DNA from: DATAWK01 sp036267255
Lineage (GTDB): Bacteria > Acidobacteriota > Terriglobia > Terriglobales > Acidobacteriaceae
Assembly (NCBI GenBank): GCA_036267255.1
Contig: DATAWK010000025.1
Coordinates: forward strand, 1 to 64,000
Direction of reading: 5' to 3'
Length of the DNA: 64,000 nt
The notes below the pieces were generated by a model. That model worked only from the letters and a program-made list of their open reading frames with translations, searched no databases and was not told the origin of the DNA. A program made the translations under genes and the position numbers. Shown piece by piece: positions 1 to 7,725 of this stretch; the stretch's first letter is position 1; each line of letters begins with the position of its first letter.

Positions 1-207
1 CCCCGCCATCCCGCCCGGTACCTGGAATACCGCATATCCGATCAGGAAGCTGGTGAACATCTCCCCCATCTGGATCTTCGTGATCCCCAGCGCAGGGACC
101 ATCAGCTCCCCGGTGATCGAGATATTGGTCCGCTCGAGATAGCTCACCAGCGCAAAGCCGGCCGCCCCCGCGACCGTCCACCAGCGGCCCCGCTGCCTCG
201 CGCTCAC
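1..207 (-). CDS. MFS transporter, N-terminal part (cut by window edge)
   Basis: Reading leftward from a GTG at 207, the frame stays open to the window edge and gives 69 residues. It starts with a short basic segment (SARQRGRWW), then a first membrane helix, then ERTNISI, and a second helix ending in VPGGMAG. The helix-1 sequence with R-x-N-I-S followed by a helix with a G-x-x-A-x-x-x-x-G pattern is typical of the anion:cation symporter branch of the major facilitator superfamily, which carries organic acids or sugar acids. The GGAGG/AGGGGA stretch just upstream supports the GTG start. mtgA lies upstream on the same strand. The substrate cannot be told from this fragment. Confidence 0.7.
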   Translation of the reverse strand, partial: MSARQRGRWWTVAGAAGFALVSYLERTNISITGELMVPALGITKIQMGEMFTSFLIGYAVFQVPGGMAG

Positions 208-277
208 CGTTCCCCTGGCCTCCAAGAATCGCCGCCTACCACCCCACCTGCCGCATCCGCTCTTCAATCAGCCCGCT

Positions 278-943
278 CTACCGATTCATGCGCTCCGGCT
301 TTCTCCTCCGCGGAGCCGGCAAGATCGCCGCCAGACGCGCCGCATCGTCCCGCCCAATCGCCCGTGCCGATGTCCCATACCACGCATGGCACGCCGCTTC
401 CGCTCCATAAATCCCCGGCCCCCACTCCACCACATTCAGATACAGCTCCAAAATCCGCTGCTTCCCCAGCACCAGCTCCGCCACCGGCACCAGCGTGGCG
501 ACCGCGCCCTTGCGCAGGATCGAGCGGCCCGTTCCGAAGAACAGGTTTTTTACCAGCTGCTGCGTAATCGTCGAAGCCCCGCGAATGCGATCGCCTTCCA
601 AATCCCCTGCGGCATCAATCTGCACCTGGTGCCAATCGAATCCGTGATGCTGATAGAAGCGCGCATCCTCCGCAGAAACTACAGCATGCTGCAGGTTGGG
701 CGAGATCTGGCTGAGCGGAATAAATTTGTAGCGTTCGTGATACGGCGTGTCATGCATCCAGGCCTGCATGCGGCGTTCGATGTGCACCGCGGTCGTCGGC
801 GGATCGATCCACCGCGCAGCCACCAGCAGCAGCGCAGCCAGCGACCACAGCAGCGCCACGCCGATGCCAAGCCATCGAACAAAAGATCGGAAGAAGCTCT
901 TCCCAAGCCGGGTCTTCGCAGTAGAGGATGGCTTTTGCGTCAC
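278..943 (-). CDS. mtgA: Monofunctional biosynthetic peptidoglycan transglycosylase
   Basis: A 221-residue inner-membrane glycosyltransferase (GT51) that polymerises lipid II into glycan strands in the periplasm. One membrane helix sits at about residues 24-44. The catalytic block follows: AEDARFYQHHGFD holds the essential glutamate of the E-D-x-x-F-x-x-H-x-G motif. Then come RGASTITQQLVKNLFF and the NVVEWGPGIYGAEAA block, all GT51 signatures. There is no transpeptidase domain, and the length matches MtgA. The start codon is GTG at 943 with only a weak upstream purine stretch. It is the first gene of a leftward pair with the MFS gene, diverging from the ankyrin gene. Confidence 0.93.
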   Translation of the reverse strand: MTQKPSSTAKTRLGKSFFRSFVRWLGIGVALLWSLAALLLVAARWIDPPTTAVHIERRMQAWMHDTPYHERYKFIPLSQISPNLQHAVVSAEDARFYQHHGFDWHQVQIDAAGDLEGDRIRGASTITQQLVKNLFFGTGRSILRKGAVATLVPVAELVLGKQRILELYLNVVEWGPGIYGAEAACHAWYGTSARAIGRDDAARLAAILPAPRRRKPERMNR

Positions 944-1003
944 ACTTCAGAATAATCGCTTGGGAGCCCCATTCTTGCGCAGCCCTTGCCGCCCACAAAA
1001 CCG

Positions 1004-1033
1004 TTGCCCCTTCCCCTTGCCTCTTGCTATAGT
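1004..1033 (+). promoter_or_regulatory. Possible sigma-70-type promoter for the ankyrin gene
   Basis: TTGCCC at 1004-1009, an 18-base spacer, and TATAGT at 1028-1033 match the housekeeping promoter layout. A start site near 1040 would give a leader of about 120 bases before the ankyrin gene at 1163. The rest of the 219-base gap to mtgA shows nothing else that I recognise. Confidence 0.35.
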
Positions 1034-1162
1034 GAATCTGCAATTCCAGGTTGCAGCCCGTCCGCGGAAAGGGATCATCCCACCTGAATGCTTCCTTAAG
1101 CACCGAACATCAACTTCTCTTCTGCCCGTCATAGCGGACATCGGGCCATAGAAGGAGGAGTT

Positions 1163-2629
1163 ATGTCTCGTCAGCTACCCGAAAAACCAAGTCTCGAACA
1201 TCTCAGAAAACAAGCCAGGGATTTGTTGCGGACCACGCAGCAGGGCAAACTTGCCGACGCGCAACGTGCGCTCGCCAACGAATACGGTTTCCCCCGCTGG
1301 GCCGATCTGAAAGCGCACGTCCAGGCGCTGTCCCGCACTCCGGCGGAAGCACTCAAGGCCGCAGTGTGCAACAACGATGCAGCCCGCGTCCGCCAACTCC
1401 TGCAGCAACACCCCGATCTCCGCGCGAAGATCGACGATCCTCTGCCCGACTATGGTTTCGGCCAGAACGCCTTGTACGCAGCGGTGCAGCGGAGCGATCG
1501 CGCCACCATCGAGGTGCTCTTGCGCGACGGCGCCAATATTCGCAAACGGTCCGAATGGTGGGCCGGTGGATTCGGTGTGCTGGACGAGTGCGATCCCGGC
1601 ATGGTGGAGTTTCTCATCGAGCGCGGCGCGGTGATGGATGCGCATGCGGCATCGCGTTTAGGCCTGATGCCGAAGCTGCGCGAATTGATCACCGCCGATC
1701 CCAGCGTCGTCCACGCACGCGGCGGCGACGGGCAAACGCCGCTGCACTTTGCTTCCACTGTGGAAGTCGCCGAATTCCTTCTCGCGAACGGTGCGGAAAT
1801 CGACGCGCGCGATATCGATCACGAATCGACACCGGCGCAGTACATGCTGCGCGTGGAGCAGATGCGTCACTACCCGCACGATCGTCAGGATGTGGCACGC
1901 TACCTCGTCGCGCGCGGATGCCACACCGACATCCTGATGGCCGCGGCGCTCGGCGATGCCAATCTTGTCCGGCAGCATCTTGAAAACGACCCCGCATGCA
2001 TCCGCATGAGCGTATCCGAGGAGTGGTTTCCCAAACAGAATCCGCGCGCAGGCGGCACCATCTATATCTGGACCCTGGGCAACCACCGCACCGCGCACGC
2101 CGTGGCACGCAACTTCGGTCACGAAGATATCTTCCAGTTGTTGATGCAGCACACTCCGGAGAATCTGAAGCTCGCGCTGGCCTGCGAGCTTGGCGACGCA
2201 ACCGTCTTCCACGCATTTCTCTCAAAAAATCCGCACGTAATCCAGACGCTCTCCGAAACAGATATGCAAAAGCTGCCGAACGCGGCGCAGGCCAACAACG
2301 TCGAAGCGGTGCGCCTGATGCTGGAAGCGGGCTGGCCCGTCGATACGCCCGGCGAGATGGGCGCGACGGCGCTGCACTGGGCTGGATTCAACGGCAATGC
2401 CGAACTCGCCCATGAGATTCTGCGCTTCCATCCCGCGCTCGAATCGAAATCGCGGGAGTATGAAGGCACCGCGCTGGGCTGGGCCATCTTCGGCTCCGGC
2501 AATGGCTGGCGTCGCGATATCGGCGATTACGTTGCAACGGTTCAGGCGCTGCTGCAGGCCGGGGCAACTCTACCGCCCCATGCCGAATCACTCGAACCCA
2601 GCGACGCCGTGCTGGAGGTGCTGCCATGA
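1163..2629 (+). CDS. Ankyrin-repeat protein
   Basis: A 488-residue soluble protein with no signal peptide. After a charged N-terminal 60 residues (SLEHLRKQARDLL; EYGFPRWADLKAHV), ankyrin-type helix pairs run through the chain. Examples are AAVCNNDAARVRQLLQQHP, NALYAAVQRSDRATIEVLL, TPLHFASTVEVAEFLLANG and TALHWAGFNGNAELAHEIL. The N-terminal stretch resembles one often seen in front of ankyrin repeats in Acidobacteria and Bacteroidetes proteins. Ankyrin repeats bind proteins; the partner is unknown. A strong AGGAGGAG ribosome site precedes the ATG. The stop overlaps the start of the next gene by four bases (ATGA), indicating translational coupling. Confidence 0.9.
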   Translation: MSRQLPEKPSLEHLRKQARDLLRTTQQGKLADAQRALANEYGFPRWADLKAHVQALSRTPAEALKAAVCNNDAARVRQLLQQHPDLRAKIDDPLPDYGFGQNALYAAVQRSDRATIEVLLRDGANIRKRSEWWAGGFGVLDECDPGMVEFLIERGAVMDAHAASRLGLMPKLRELITADPSVVHARGGDGQTPLHFASTVEVAEFLLANGAEIDARDIDHESTPAQYMLRVEQMRHYPHDRQDVARYLVARGCHTDILMAAALGDANLVRQHLENDPACIRMSVSEEWFPKQNPRAGGTIYIWTLGNHRTAHAVARNFGHEDIFQLLMQHTPENLKLALACELGDATVFHAFLSKNPHVIQTLSETDMQKLPNAAQANNVEAVRLMLEAGWPVDTPGEMGATALHWAGFNGNAELAHEILRFHPALESKSREYEGTALGWAIFGSGNGWRRDIGDYVATVQALLQAGATLPPHAESLEPSDAVLEVLP

Positions 2630-2976
2630 CGCTGAACCGGCGCCCGCTCTCCATCACCATCCTCGCCTGCCTCTATCTCGCCGTGGGCATCCTCGGCTTT
2701 GCATTTCACTTCCGCGAGTTGCTGTCGTTGCAACCCGACATCGGCTGGATCGAACTCACCGAGTTCCTGGCAATCGTCGCCGGAGCCTTTATGCTTCGCG
2801 GTCACAACTGGGCGCGCTGGCTTGCCATCGCCTGGATCGCCTTCCACGTGGCCATCAGCTTTCCCGTGCTCCGCATGGTCGCCATCCACTTTTTATTTTT
2901 TGCAGTCATCGCCTGGTTTCTTTTCCGTCCCACAGCGTCGCGTTACTTTCGCGGCCCTCGCAACCAACCTACCTAA
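2626..2976 (+). CDS. Small four-helix membrane protein of unknown function
   Basis: A 116-residue very hydrophobic protein. Four membrane segments can be read at about residues 8-28, 40-58, 62-82 and 84-104, with a basic C-terminal tail (RYFRGPRNQPT). It starts inside the last codons of the ankyrin gene (ATGA overlap), so the two are probably made together; the ankyrin protein could be its cytoplasmic partner (inference). I do not recognise a family. Confidence 0.8.
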   Translation: MTLNRRPLSITILACLYLAVGILGFAFHFRELLSLQPDIGWIELTEFLAIVAGAFMLRGHNWARWLAIAWIAFHVAISFPVLRMVAIHFLFFAVIAWFLFRPTASRYFRGPRNQPT

Positions 2977-2988
2977 CGGAGAACGAGC

Positions 2989-3630
2989 ATGACTTCAAAA
3001 TCGTTCCACACATTCGCGTATTTTCTTCTGCTCGTCATGGTCACTCCGGGTTGGGCGAAAACTTCGAGAGGCTGCACGAATACGCCACCACCCGCAATCT
3101 GGATGGTAAAAAGTCCCTACCCCTTTCAGGCCGGTGCAGAGCGAACCTATGACGAGCTCTATCACGGTCCATGGAGAGCGCGCGTCGATTTGAATCTCTA
3201 TGCAAGGCCACGCAGCAAGGTCGTCGTCGGGAAAGTCAGAAAGGGCCAGGTGGTCGAGGCGATTGTCGGAGAAACAATCGTCGTCCATCCCTTACGCTTT
3301 GTAGCGGCTCAGGATACACAGGTCGGGACGGATAATAAAAACCATCGACCGCAGGTTGCCACCATGCACAAGGGCGATGTCTTCTGGATACTCGACTCAG
3401 GCAACGAAGGCGAATTCAGTGTGTGGTGGCACTGTAAAGCCGTGGGATGGAATATGGAAGCGCCAGTCGAAGGCGATCAAAAACGCCTCGACCTCTTAAA
3501 TTCAAATGAAGAGAGATGGGTCAAGATTCGCATTTCTGGAACATCCATGGTCGGCTGGTTTCAGGACTTTCAGGTCGAGGATGGCCCAAAGCTTGTCCCC
3601 GCTCACCCAACAACAAAAAGCACCGGTTGA
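2989..3630 (+). CDS. Exported protein with possible SH3-like segment
   Basis: A 213-residue protein with a signal peptide: MTSKSFH, a hydrophobic core to about residue 20, and a likely cut after GWA (about residue 23). The stretch from about residue 65 (VDLNLYARPRSKVVVGKVRKGQVVEAIVGE) has the short-strand pattern of bacterial SH3 domains: a variable strand, then V-x-x-G-x-V-x-x-G-x-x-V. This is a weak structural guess. The ribosome site GGAGAACGAGC precedes the ATG, 12 bases after the previous stop, so it is the third gene of the ankyrin operon. Function unknown. Confidence 0.75.
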   Translation: MTSKSFHTFAYFLLLVMVTPGWAKTSRGCTNTPPPAIWMVKSPYPFQAGAERTYDELYHGPWRARVDLNLYARPRSKVVVGKVRKGQVVEAIVGETIVVHPLRFVAAQDTQVGTDNKNHRPQVATMHKGDVFWILDSGNEGEFSVWWHCKAVGWNMEAPVEGDQKRLDLLNSNEERWVKIRISGTSMVGWFQDFQVEDGPKLVPAHPTTKSTG

Positions 3631-3657
3631 AATGATGCATTCCGCACACCGCGCCAA

Positions 3658-5088
3658 CTACTGACCGCGAGTTCTCAGGCGCTGGGTACAGGTATTCGAA
3701 AACGGATTGGTCACGAAGGTTCCCGCATAGCCGGACACAAGCACCGTTCCATCGGCATTGAAATGGGCAGAGTGAAATTCTCCCTCAGGAAGATCGTTGA
3801 GCCTCCTCCAGCTTTCCCCGCTGTCGCTGCTCACGTACACCCCGGTGATCGTCGTCAGCACCTCCCGGCTCGGCCTTCGCGGATCGACCTCGATGCCGTA
3901 AGCCCGGATGTTCGGCCCGGCCACATCTTTCCCCGGATGCAAAAGAAAACTTGCCTCGGTCACGCGCTTCACAACCTCCGCGCTCACAGGATTGTAAACA
4001 CCCCAGCACGCGGCCAGGTGCAGCCCACCCACCGTACTCATTCCATGAATCGCCGAATCCGGACCCACTCCATCCACGCGCGTCCATTGCATGGTGTGCA
4101 GGTCCAGACGATACGCCTGATCGCCGGTTCCCACGTACAGCGCGCCCGGATGCGGATTCCTCGGATGATCGAACTGCATCGAGAAAATATCCAGGTCCGT
4201 CGGCAGATGCGGCAGCGTTCCATCTTTGATCCACAATCCGCGGCGGCTTTTGTGATAGGTAAACAGTTGCGGGTTCAGGTCGAAATATCCGTACGCGACG
4301 ATCATATGTCTGCCGTCGGCCGTCATCACCACCACACCCGCTCGTACAGGATCGCCCGTCTTTTTCGGAATCGTCACCTGTGGCCGCACACGAGGAACCC
4401 GCGGTCCCGCGATCGATCGCACCACAGCCGCCGACGGATTCGACCGGGGAAACACCTGAAAGGCTCCCCTCTGCGTCGTGATCACAAAATCCGTTCCACC
4501 CGGAGCCACCACAAATCCGTTGCGCAGCCCCTCCGCGATCTTCGCATCGAAATATTTTGCACGAATGCGCGCCACCGGAGTCCATTGCTTTCCCCCATCG
4601 CTGGACTTCGATATATAGATAGCCCGCTCCCGCGCCGGAACTTTGCTGTCCAGGTCCGCCGTCACACCCCACACAACGTTGGCGTCTCTGGCTCTGGGAT
4701 TGGGATCGCTCGCCATCGTCTCAATAAAATCGCTGGCGAACTCATGGCTTCCGGGAAGGCTCTGCACCTTATAGATGCGGCAACTGTCCAGGTCTTCGCT
4801 TACCGCTGCGTCATCGCTCTCCTCCGGGGAGGGCCGCGCGCTCCTGCTTCGCCGCGACAACTGCGCGCAGCACAACCGGCGCGTGTGTACCGCGGGAGCG
4901 TTCGCCGTCTGCGCGCGCGACAGCGGAGCCTGTCCCCACGCCATCATGCCCCAGGCCATTATGGAAGCGGTCATCCATAGCAGACAGAATTTTCGTAGGC
5001 ATAATTTTCGCAGCCAGAATGTTCGTCTTCGCCCCCAACCACCCCGCAACTGCGGACCACGGTCGTCCCCTCTGGCTTTGTCCGACAT
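3658..5088 (-). CDS. Exported beta-propeller (BNR/sialidase-like repeat) protein
   Basis: A 476-residue protein. After a long basic N-terminus, a hydrophobic stretch (FCLLWMTASIMAWGMMAWG, about residues 34-52) looks like a signal peptide or anchor. The mature part carries Asp-box-like turns, for example SKSSDGGKQWTPVARI and VSSDSGESWRRLNDLPEG, spaced through strand-rich sequence. This is typical of six- or seven-bladed propellers of the BNR/glycosyl-hydrolase type. No sialidase catalytic residues were identified. The start at 5088 has a good AGAGGA site. The signal region contains a small in-frame duplication (RKLC/RKFC). It is convergent with the ankyrin operon. Confidence 0.75.
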   Translation of the reverse strand: MSDKARGDDRGPQLRGGWGRRRTFWLRKLCLRKFCLLWMTASIMAWGMMAWGQAPLSRAQTANAPAVHTRRLCCAQLSRRSRSARPSPEESDDAAVSEDLDSCRIYKVQSLPGSHEFASDFIETMASDPNPRARDANVVWGVTADLDSKVPARERAIYISKSSDGGKQWTPVARIRAKYFDAKIAEGLRNGFVVAPGGTDFVITTQRGAFQVFPRSNPSAAVVRSIAGPRVPRVRPQVTIPKKTGDPVRAGVVVMTADGRHMIVAYGYFDLNPQLFTYHKSRRGLWIKDGTLPHLPTDLDIFSMQFDHPRNPHPGALYVGTGDQAYRLDLHTMQWTRVDGVGPDSAIHGMSTVGGLHLAACWGVYNPVSAEVVKRVTEASFLLHPGKDVAGPNIRAYGIEVDPRRPSREVLTTITGVYVSSDSGESWRRLNDLPEGEFHSAHFNADGTVLVSGYAGTFVTNPFSNTCTQRLRTRGQ

Positions 5089-5190
5089 TCCTCTGTCTCC
5101 GCTTGGCCGGCTGCCCTAGGTCTCGATTCTGAGACTTGGGCGGATTGGAGTCAATCAAAACGGAGCCTCACTTCCCAAAGTGCCCAGGCA

Positions 5191-5226
5191 CGTCATCCGA
5201 GCGCAGCGAAGAATCCAGAGAATCTC
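5191..5226. repeat. Dispersed intergenic repeat of the GAGCGCAGCGAAGAATC type
   Basis: The stretch CGTCATCCGAGCGCAGCGAA followed by GAATCCAGAGAATC matches a short intergenic repeat that I know recurs many times in Acidobacteria genomes and some other phyla, usually as TCATTCTGAGCGCAGCGAAG. Only one copy is seen in this window. It lies in the 343-base gap between the beta-propeller gene and the HEPN-like gene. Confidence 0.5.
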
Positions 5227-5268
5227 GAATCACTAAAAATAACCTGGGCAATAACAGAAACGCGGGTG

Positions 5269-5332
5269 CCCCATGCTCGCGTATCGGGGTCCCCGGCGAG
5301 CGTGCTCGCTGGGGTGAGTAGCTAGCATGGGG
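5269..5332. repeat. Nested palindromic element
   Basis: Two nested inverted repeats. The outer arms are CCCCATGCT (5269-5277) and AGCATGGGG (5324-5332). The inner arms are CCCCGGCGAGC (5291-5301) and GCTCGCTGGGG (5304-5314), with one G:U pair and only two bases between. The folded form would be a tall hairpin with an internal loop. It has the look of a REP/MITE-like dispersed palindrome, but no second copy is seen here. Apart from this and the repeat at 5191, I see nothing in the 5089-5431 gap. Confidence 0.55.
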
Positions 5333-5431
5333 TAGTTTGCTCGCTCCACGATAGCTCACCGCAAGCATCGTGCTCCAACATAGGAATCATTTCCATATGG
5401 CATCTTTCAGGACGAATCCAGTATCCAAGGC

Positions 5432-6376
5432 TCATCTTCGTTGGAATTTTAAGTTGTACGGTTTAGGCAGTAACTCGCAGTCAAGGAATTGGATATTTTC
5501 TACTATGTCTGGATTAAATGCATGAAAATGTACATCAGGCGGAAGCTTCCTCTTGCTTAGCATTTGTTCCTTCAGGGTTCTCATGCAGTTCCTAAGCAGA
5601 TCGAGAAGAAATGGTCCTGGAAACTTAACAAACATGAACGGCGGATAATAGTCTGAATACAGTGATTGCCAATATGGAGATTGTCCGTTAAAAAAGTTGG
5701 CTTCATCCAGCTCGACCTTAAGACCGTGCACTGCGGGATTTCGAAAGTTGTCATACATCAAAGCGGCAACCGTCTTCTTGCGGAGAAACGGTTCAATAGC
5801 TGCACAGATGCTTTCGCGTAACTCAACGTCTTTTGAGTGTTTGAACTCAACCACTATTTTTTCCGCAATAGTCTTAGGCTTGCCGGTCATCGGCTTTCTG
5901 AGTGGCTGTCCTGGTCGACAACGAAAATGGTCGCTCATGACACGCATGAGACGTGTCAGTAAACTCTGAACGGCATCAACAGTCAGAGGGACGTTACTAC
6001 GGTCCAAAAGCTCGAGGATTGGATCATTCAAACGGGAGAATCGGACGAGTCTCCCAGGCCTTGGAATCATACCTTCGGCAAGCCACCGATGATATCCAAG
6101 CTCATAGTACAAATCACCGACACTCACGCTTTCCATCAGATTACGGTAACCGCCGTAATTAACTAACAATCGAATGAATGACTCACGATTTGGCTGATCT
6201 TCGCGGGAGGTGCAAGACGCTAGCGCATCTAAGCGAGCACACATCAACAGAACAATTTCCTGCGCGTTGGTCCTCGCAGATATTAATTTCTCAGCAAGCA
6301 GGATTGTCGGCTCGAACAGGTTAAAAAACGCATCCACAGCCTCAGTCGGAAATTGCACTTTCGAATGATGTCTCAT
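5432..6376 (-). CDS. HEPN-like hypothetical protein, possibly acquired
   Basis: A 314-residue soluble, helix-rich protein of unknown function. Residues 212-217 read RNPAVH inside YDNFRNPAVHGLK. This fits the R-x4-H catalytic motif of HEPN ribonuclease-like domains, which is commonly followed by G (compare RNxxAHG). The C-terminal third is strand-rich with many aromatic residues. The gene is visibly richer in A/T than its neighbours, and its codon choice (AAA, AAT, TTA) differs too. The 5-prime site is GAGG before ATG. It stands alone between palindromic repeats and queG, with no antitoxin-like partner, and is probably accessory DNA. HEPN assignment rests on one motif. Confidence 0.65.
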   Translation of the reverse strand: MRHHSKVQFPTEAVDAFFNLFEPTILLAEKLISARTNAQEIVLLMCARLDALASCTSREDQPNRESFIRLLVNYGGYRNLMESVSVGDLYYELGYHRWLAEGMIPRPGRLVRFSRLNDPILELLDRSNVPLTVDAVQSLLTRLMRVMSDHFRCRPGQPLRKPMTGKPKTIAEKIVVEFKHSKDVELRESICAAIEPFLRKKTVAALMYDNFRNPAVHGLKVELDEANFFNGQSPYWQSLYSDYYPPFMFVKFPGPFLLDLLRNCMRTLKEQMLSKRKLPPDVHFHAFNPDIVENIQFLDCELLPKPYNLKFQRR

Positions 6377-6436
6377 TTAGCCTCAATTCCTCATAATCTG
6401 GCATTCGTCCTGTTAGTAAGGCCTTGAATTCGATTC

Positions 6437-7492
6437 CTACTTCCCATCCCCCGTACTTTGATTACTTCGTGCAATCGCCACGTTCCGCTGCAACCCCGCA
6501 TACTTCGTTCGCGAGATCGGTGATTTCCGAAACAGTCTTCGATATGCCTGTTCATCCAGATTTTCCAGCCACTCCAGCGCCGGGTTCACCAACTCCGGCC
6601 TCGCCGTCAGCTCCGGCCAGTCGGTAATCGGCGCTTTCCCATTCCACGGACACACCTCCTGGCAGATGTCGCAGCCAAAAACATTTCTCCCAATCGCCGG
6701 TTGCAGCTCTGCGGGAATCTCGCCGCGCTTTTCAATCGTCAGATACGCAATGCATCGGCTCGCATCCATGCGATACGCTTCTAGGCATTGCGTCGGGCAC
6801 GCATCAATGCAGCGCGTGCAGCTTCCGCAGCGGTCCGCCATGGGAGCTGTCCAGTCCTCGCGCGTCAACTCCAGCGACGTAACAATCACGCCCAGAAAAA
6901 ACCACGAGCCTAATTTTTCGTTCAGCAGGCACGTATTCTTTCCCTGCCAGCCCAGCCCGGCATACTTCGCATACACCCGCTCCACCAGCGGCCCCGTGTC
7001 CACAAAGCAGCGCGCCGTAAACGCACCCACCTCTGTCTGCAATTTCTGCGACAGTTGCTCCAGCTTGTCGCGCATCACCGTGTGATAATCCGTCGGCTCC
7101 AGCGCAACGCTCTCGTCCTTTCCAGCCACATTCCCTGTCTTATTCCCTACCCCGCTCCACGCATAGCGCGCAATCCATCCCGCACCCTTCGGTGCCGGGT
7201 CCATCGAGTACGGCTGCGCCGTGTTGTAATTCACCGCGCACACAATCACCGACCGCGCCCATGGAAACGGCGTCCGCAGCGACGACCGCAGATACTTCCC
7301 TTCTGCATCCTGCCGTTGCAGATATTCCATCGCGCCGCCGCGCCCTTCGGCAATCCATTGCGGAAACGCCTCCAGCTCGGCAAATTCATCGCACCCACCC
7401 GGCTCCGGCACTCGCGTAATTCCGGCAAGATGAAATCCCAGCGCCCGCGCCTCTCGTTCCACCGTCGCCGAAACTCTGCCGGAGTTTGTCAT
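6437..7492 (-). CDS. queG: Epoxyqueuosine reductase
   Basis: A 351-residue cobalamin- and iron-sulfur-dependent enzyme that reduces epoxyqueuosine to queuosine in the tRNA wobble position. The N-terminal domain includes FVDTGPLVERVYAKYAGLGWQ, the family signature around the catalytic aspartate. Two 4Fe-4S motifs follow: CGSCTRCIDACP and CDICQEVCPWN. The chosen ATG (MTNSGRVS) begins the conserved sequence; the frame is open 24 residues further upstream without a convincing ribosome site. The expected C-terminal HEAT-like repeats of longer homologues are absent, as in many bacterial QueG. It is divergent from the LysR gene. Confidence 0.95.
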   Translation of the reverse strand: MTNSGRVSATVEREARALGFHLAGITRVPEPGGCDEFAELEAFPQWIAEGRGGAMEYLQRQDAEGKYLRSSLRTPFPWARSVIVCAVNYNTAQPYSMDPAPKGAGWIARYAWSGVGNKTGNVAGKDESVALEPTDYHTVMRDKLEQLSQKLQTEVGAFTARCFVDTGPLVERVYAKYAGLGWQGKNTCLLNEKLGSWFFLGVIVTSLELTREDWTAPMADRCGSCTRCIDACPTQCLEAYRMDASRCIAYLTIEKRGEIPAELQPAIGRNVFGCDICQEVCPWNGKAPITDWPELTARPELVNPALEWLENLDEQAYRRLFRKSPISRTKYAGLQRNVAIARSNQSTGDGK

Positions 7493-7563
7493 GCTCTCAT
7501 CCTCGCACAACAAAATTTCAGACGCCCTGTATGGCAAAAGCCGGCTGCGCCGTTGCTGTAGCA

Positions 7564-7593
7564 TAGATCCCAGGCATCTAGATCCCAGGCATC
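7564..7593. repeat. Perfect 15-bp tandem duplication
   Basis: TAGATCCCAGGCATC occurs twice without a gap (7564-7578 and 7579-7593) in the queG/LysR intergenic region. It is probably a recent replication slip. Confidence 0.8.
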
Positions 7594-7725
7594 CGGGCTA
7601 TAAGAGCAGGCCGTGTCATGCGTTGCATCCTTTCGTTCCTTCGAACGTCCGCCGGTTTCTTTGCATCGCGTTTTTCTGCCTGTCGATTGCTGTCGAGCTG
7701 CAAGTCTGTTGCATGAGGGCGGCCA

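Noticed and set aside
3763..4980. 405-codon open frame on the plus strand
   Set aside because: It is Arg/His/Pro-rich, with no ribosome site, and lies opposite the beta-propeller gene, which has a signal peptide and Asp-box turns.
5432..6376. HEPN/MNT toxin-antitoxin pair
   Set aside because: No nucleotidyltransferase-like small gene is found on either side, so only a stand-alone HEPN-like protein can be proposed.
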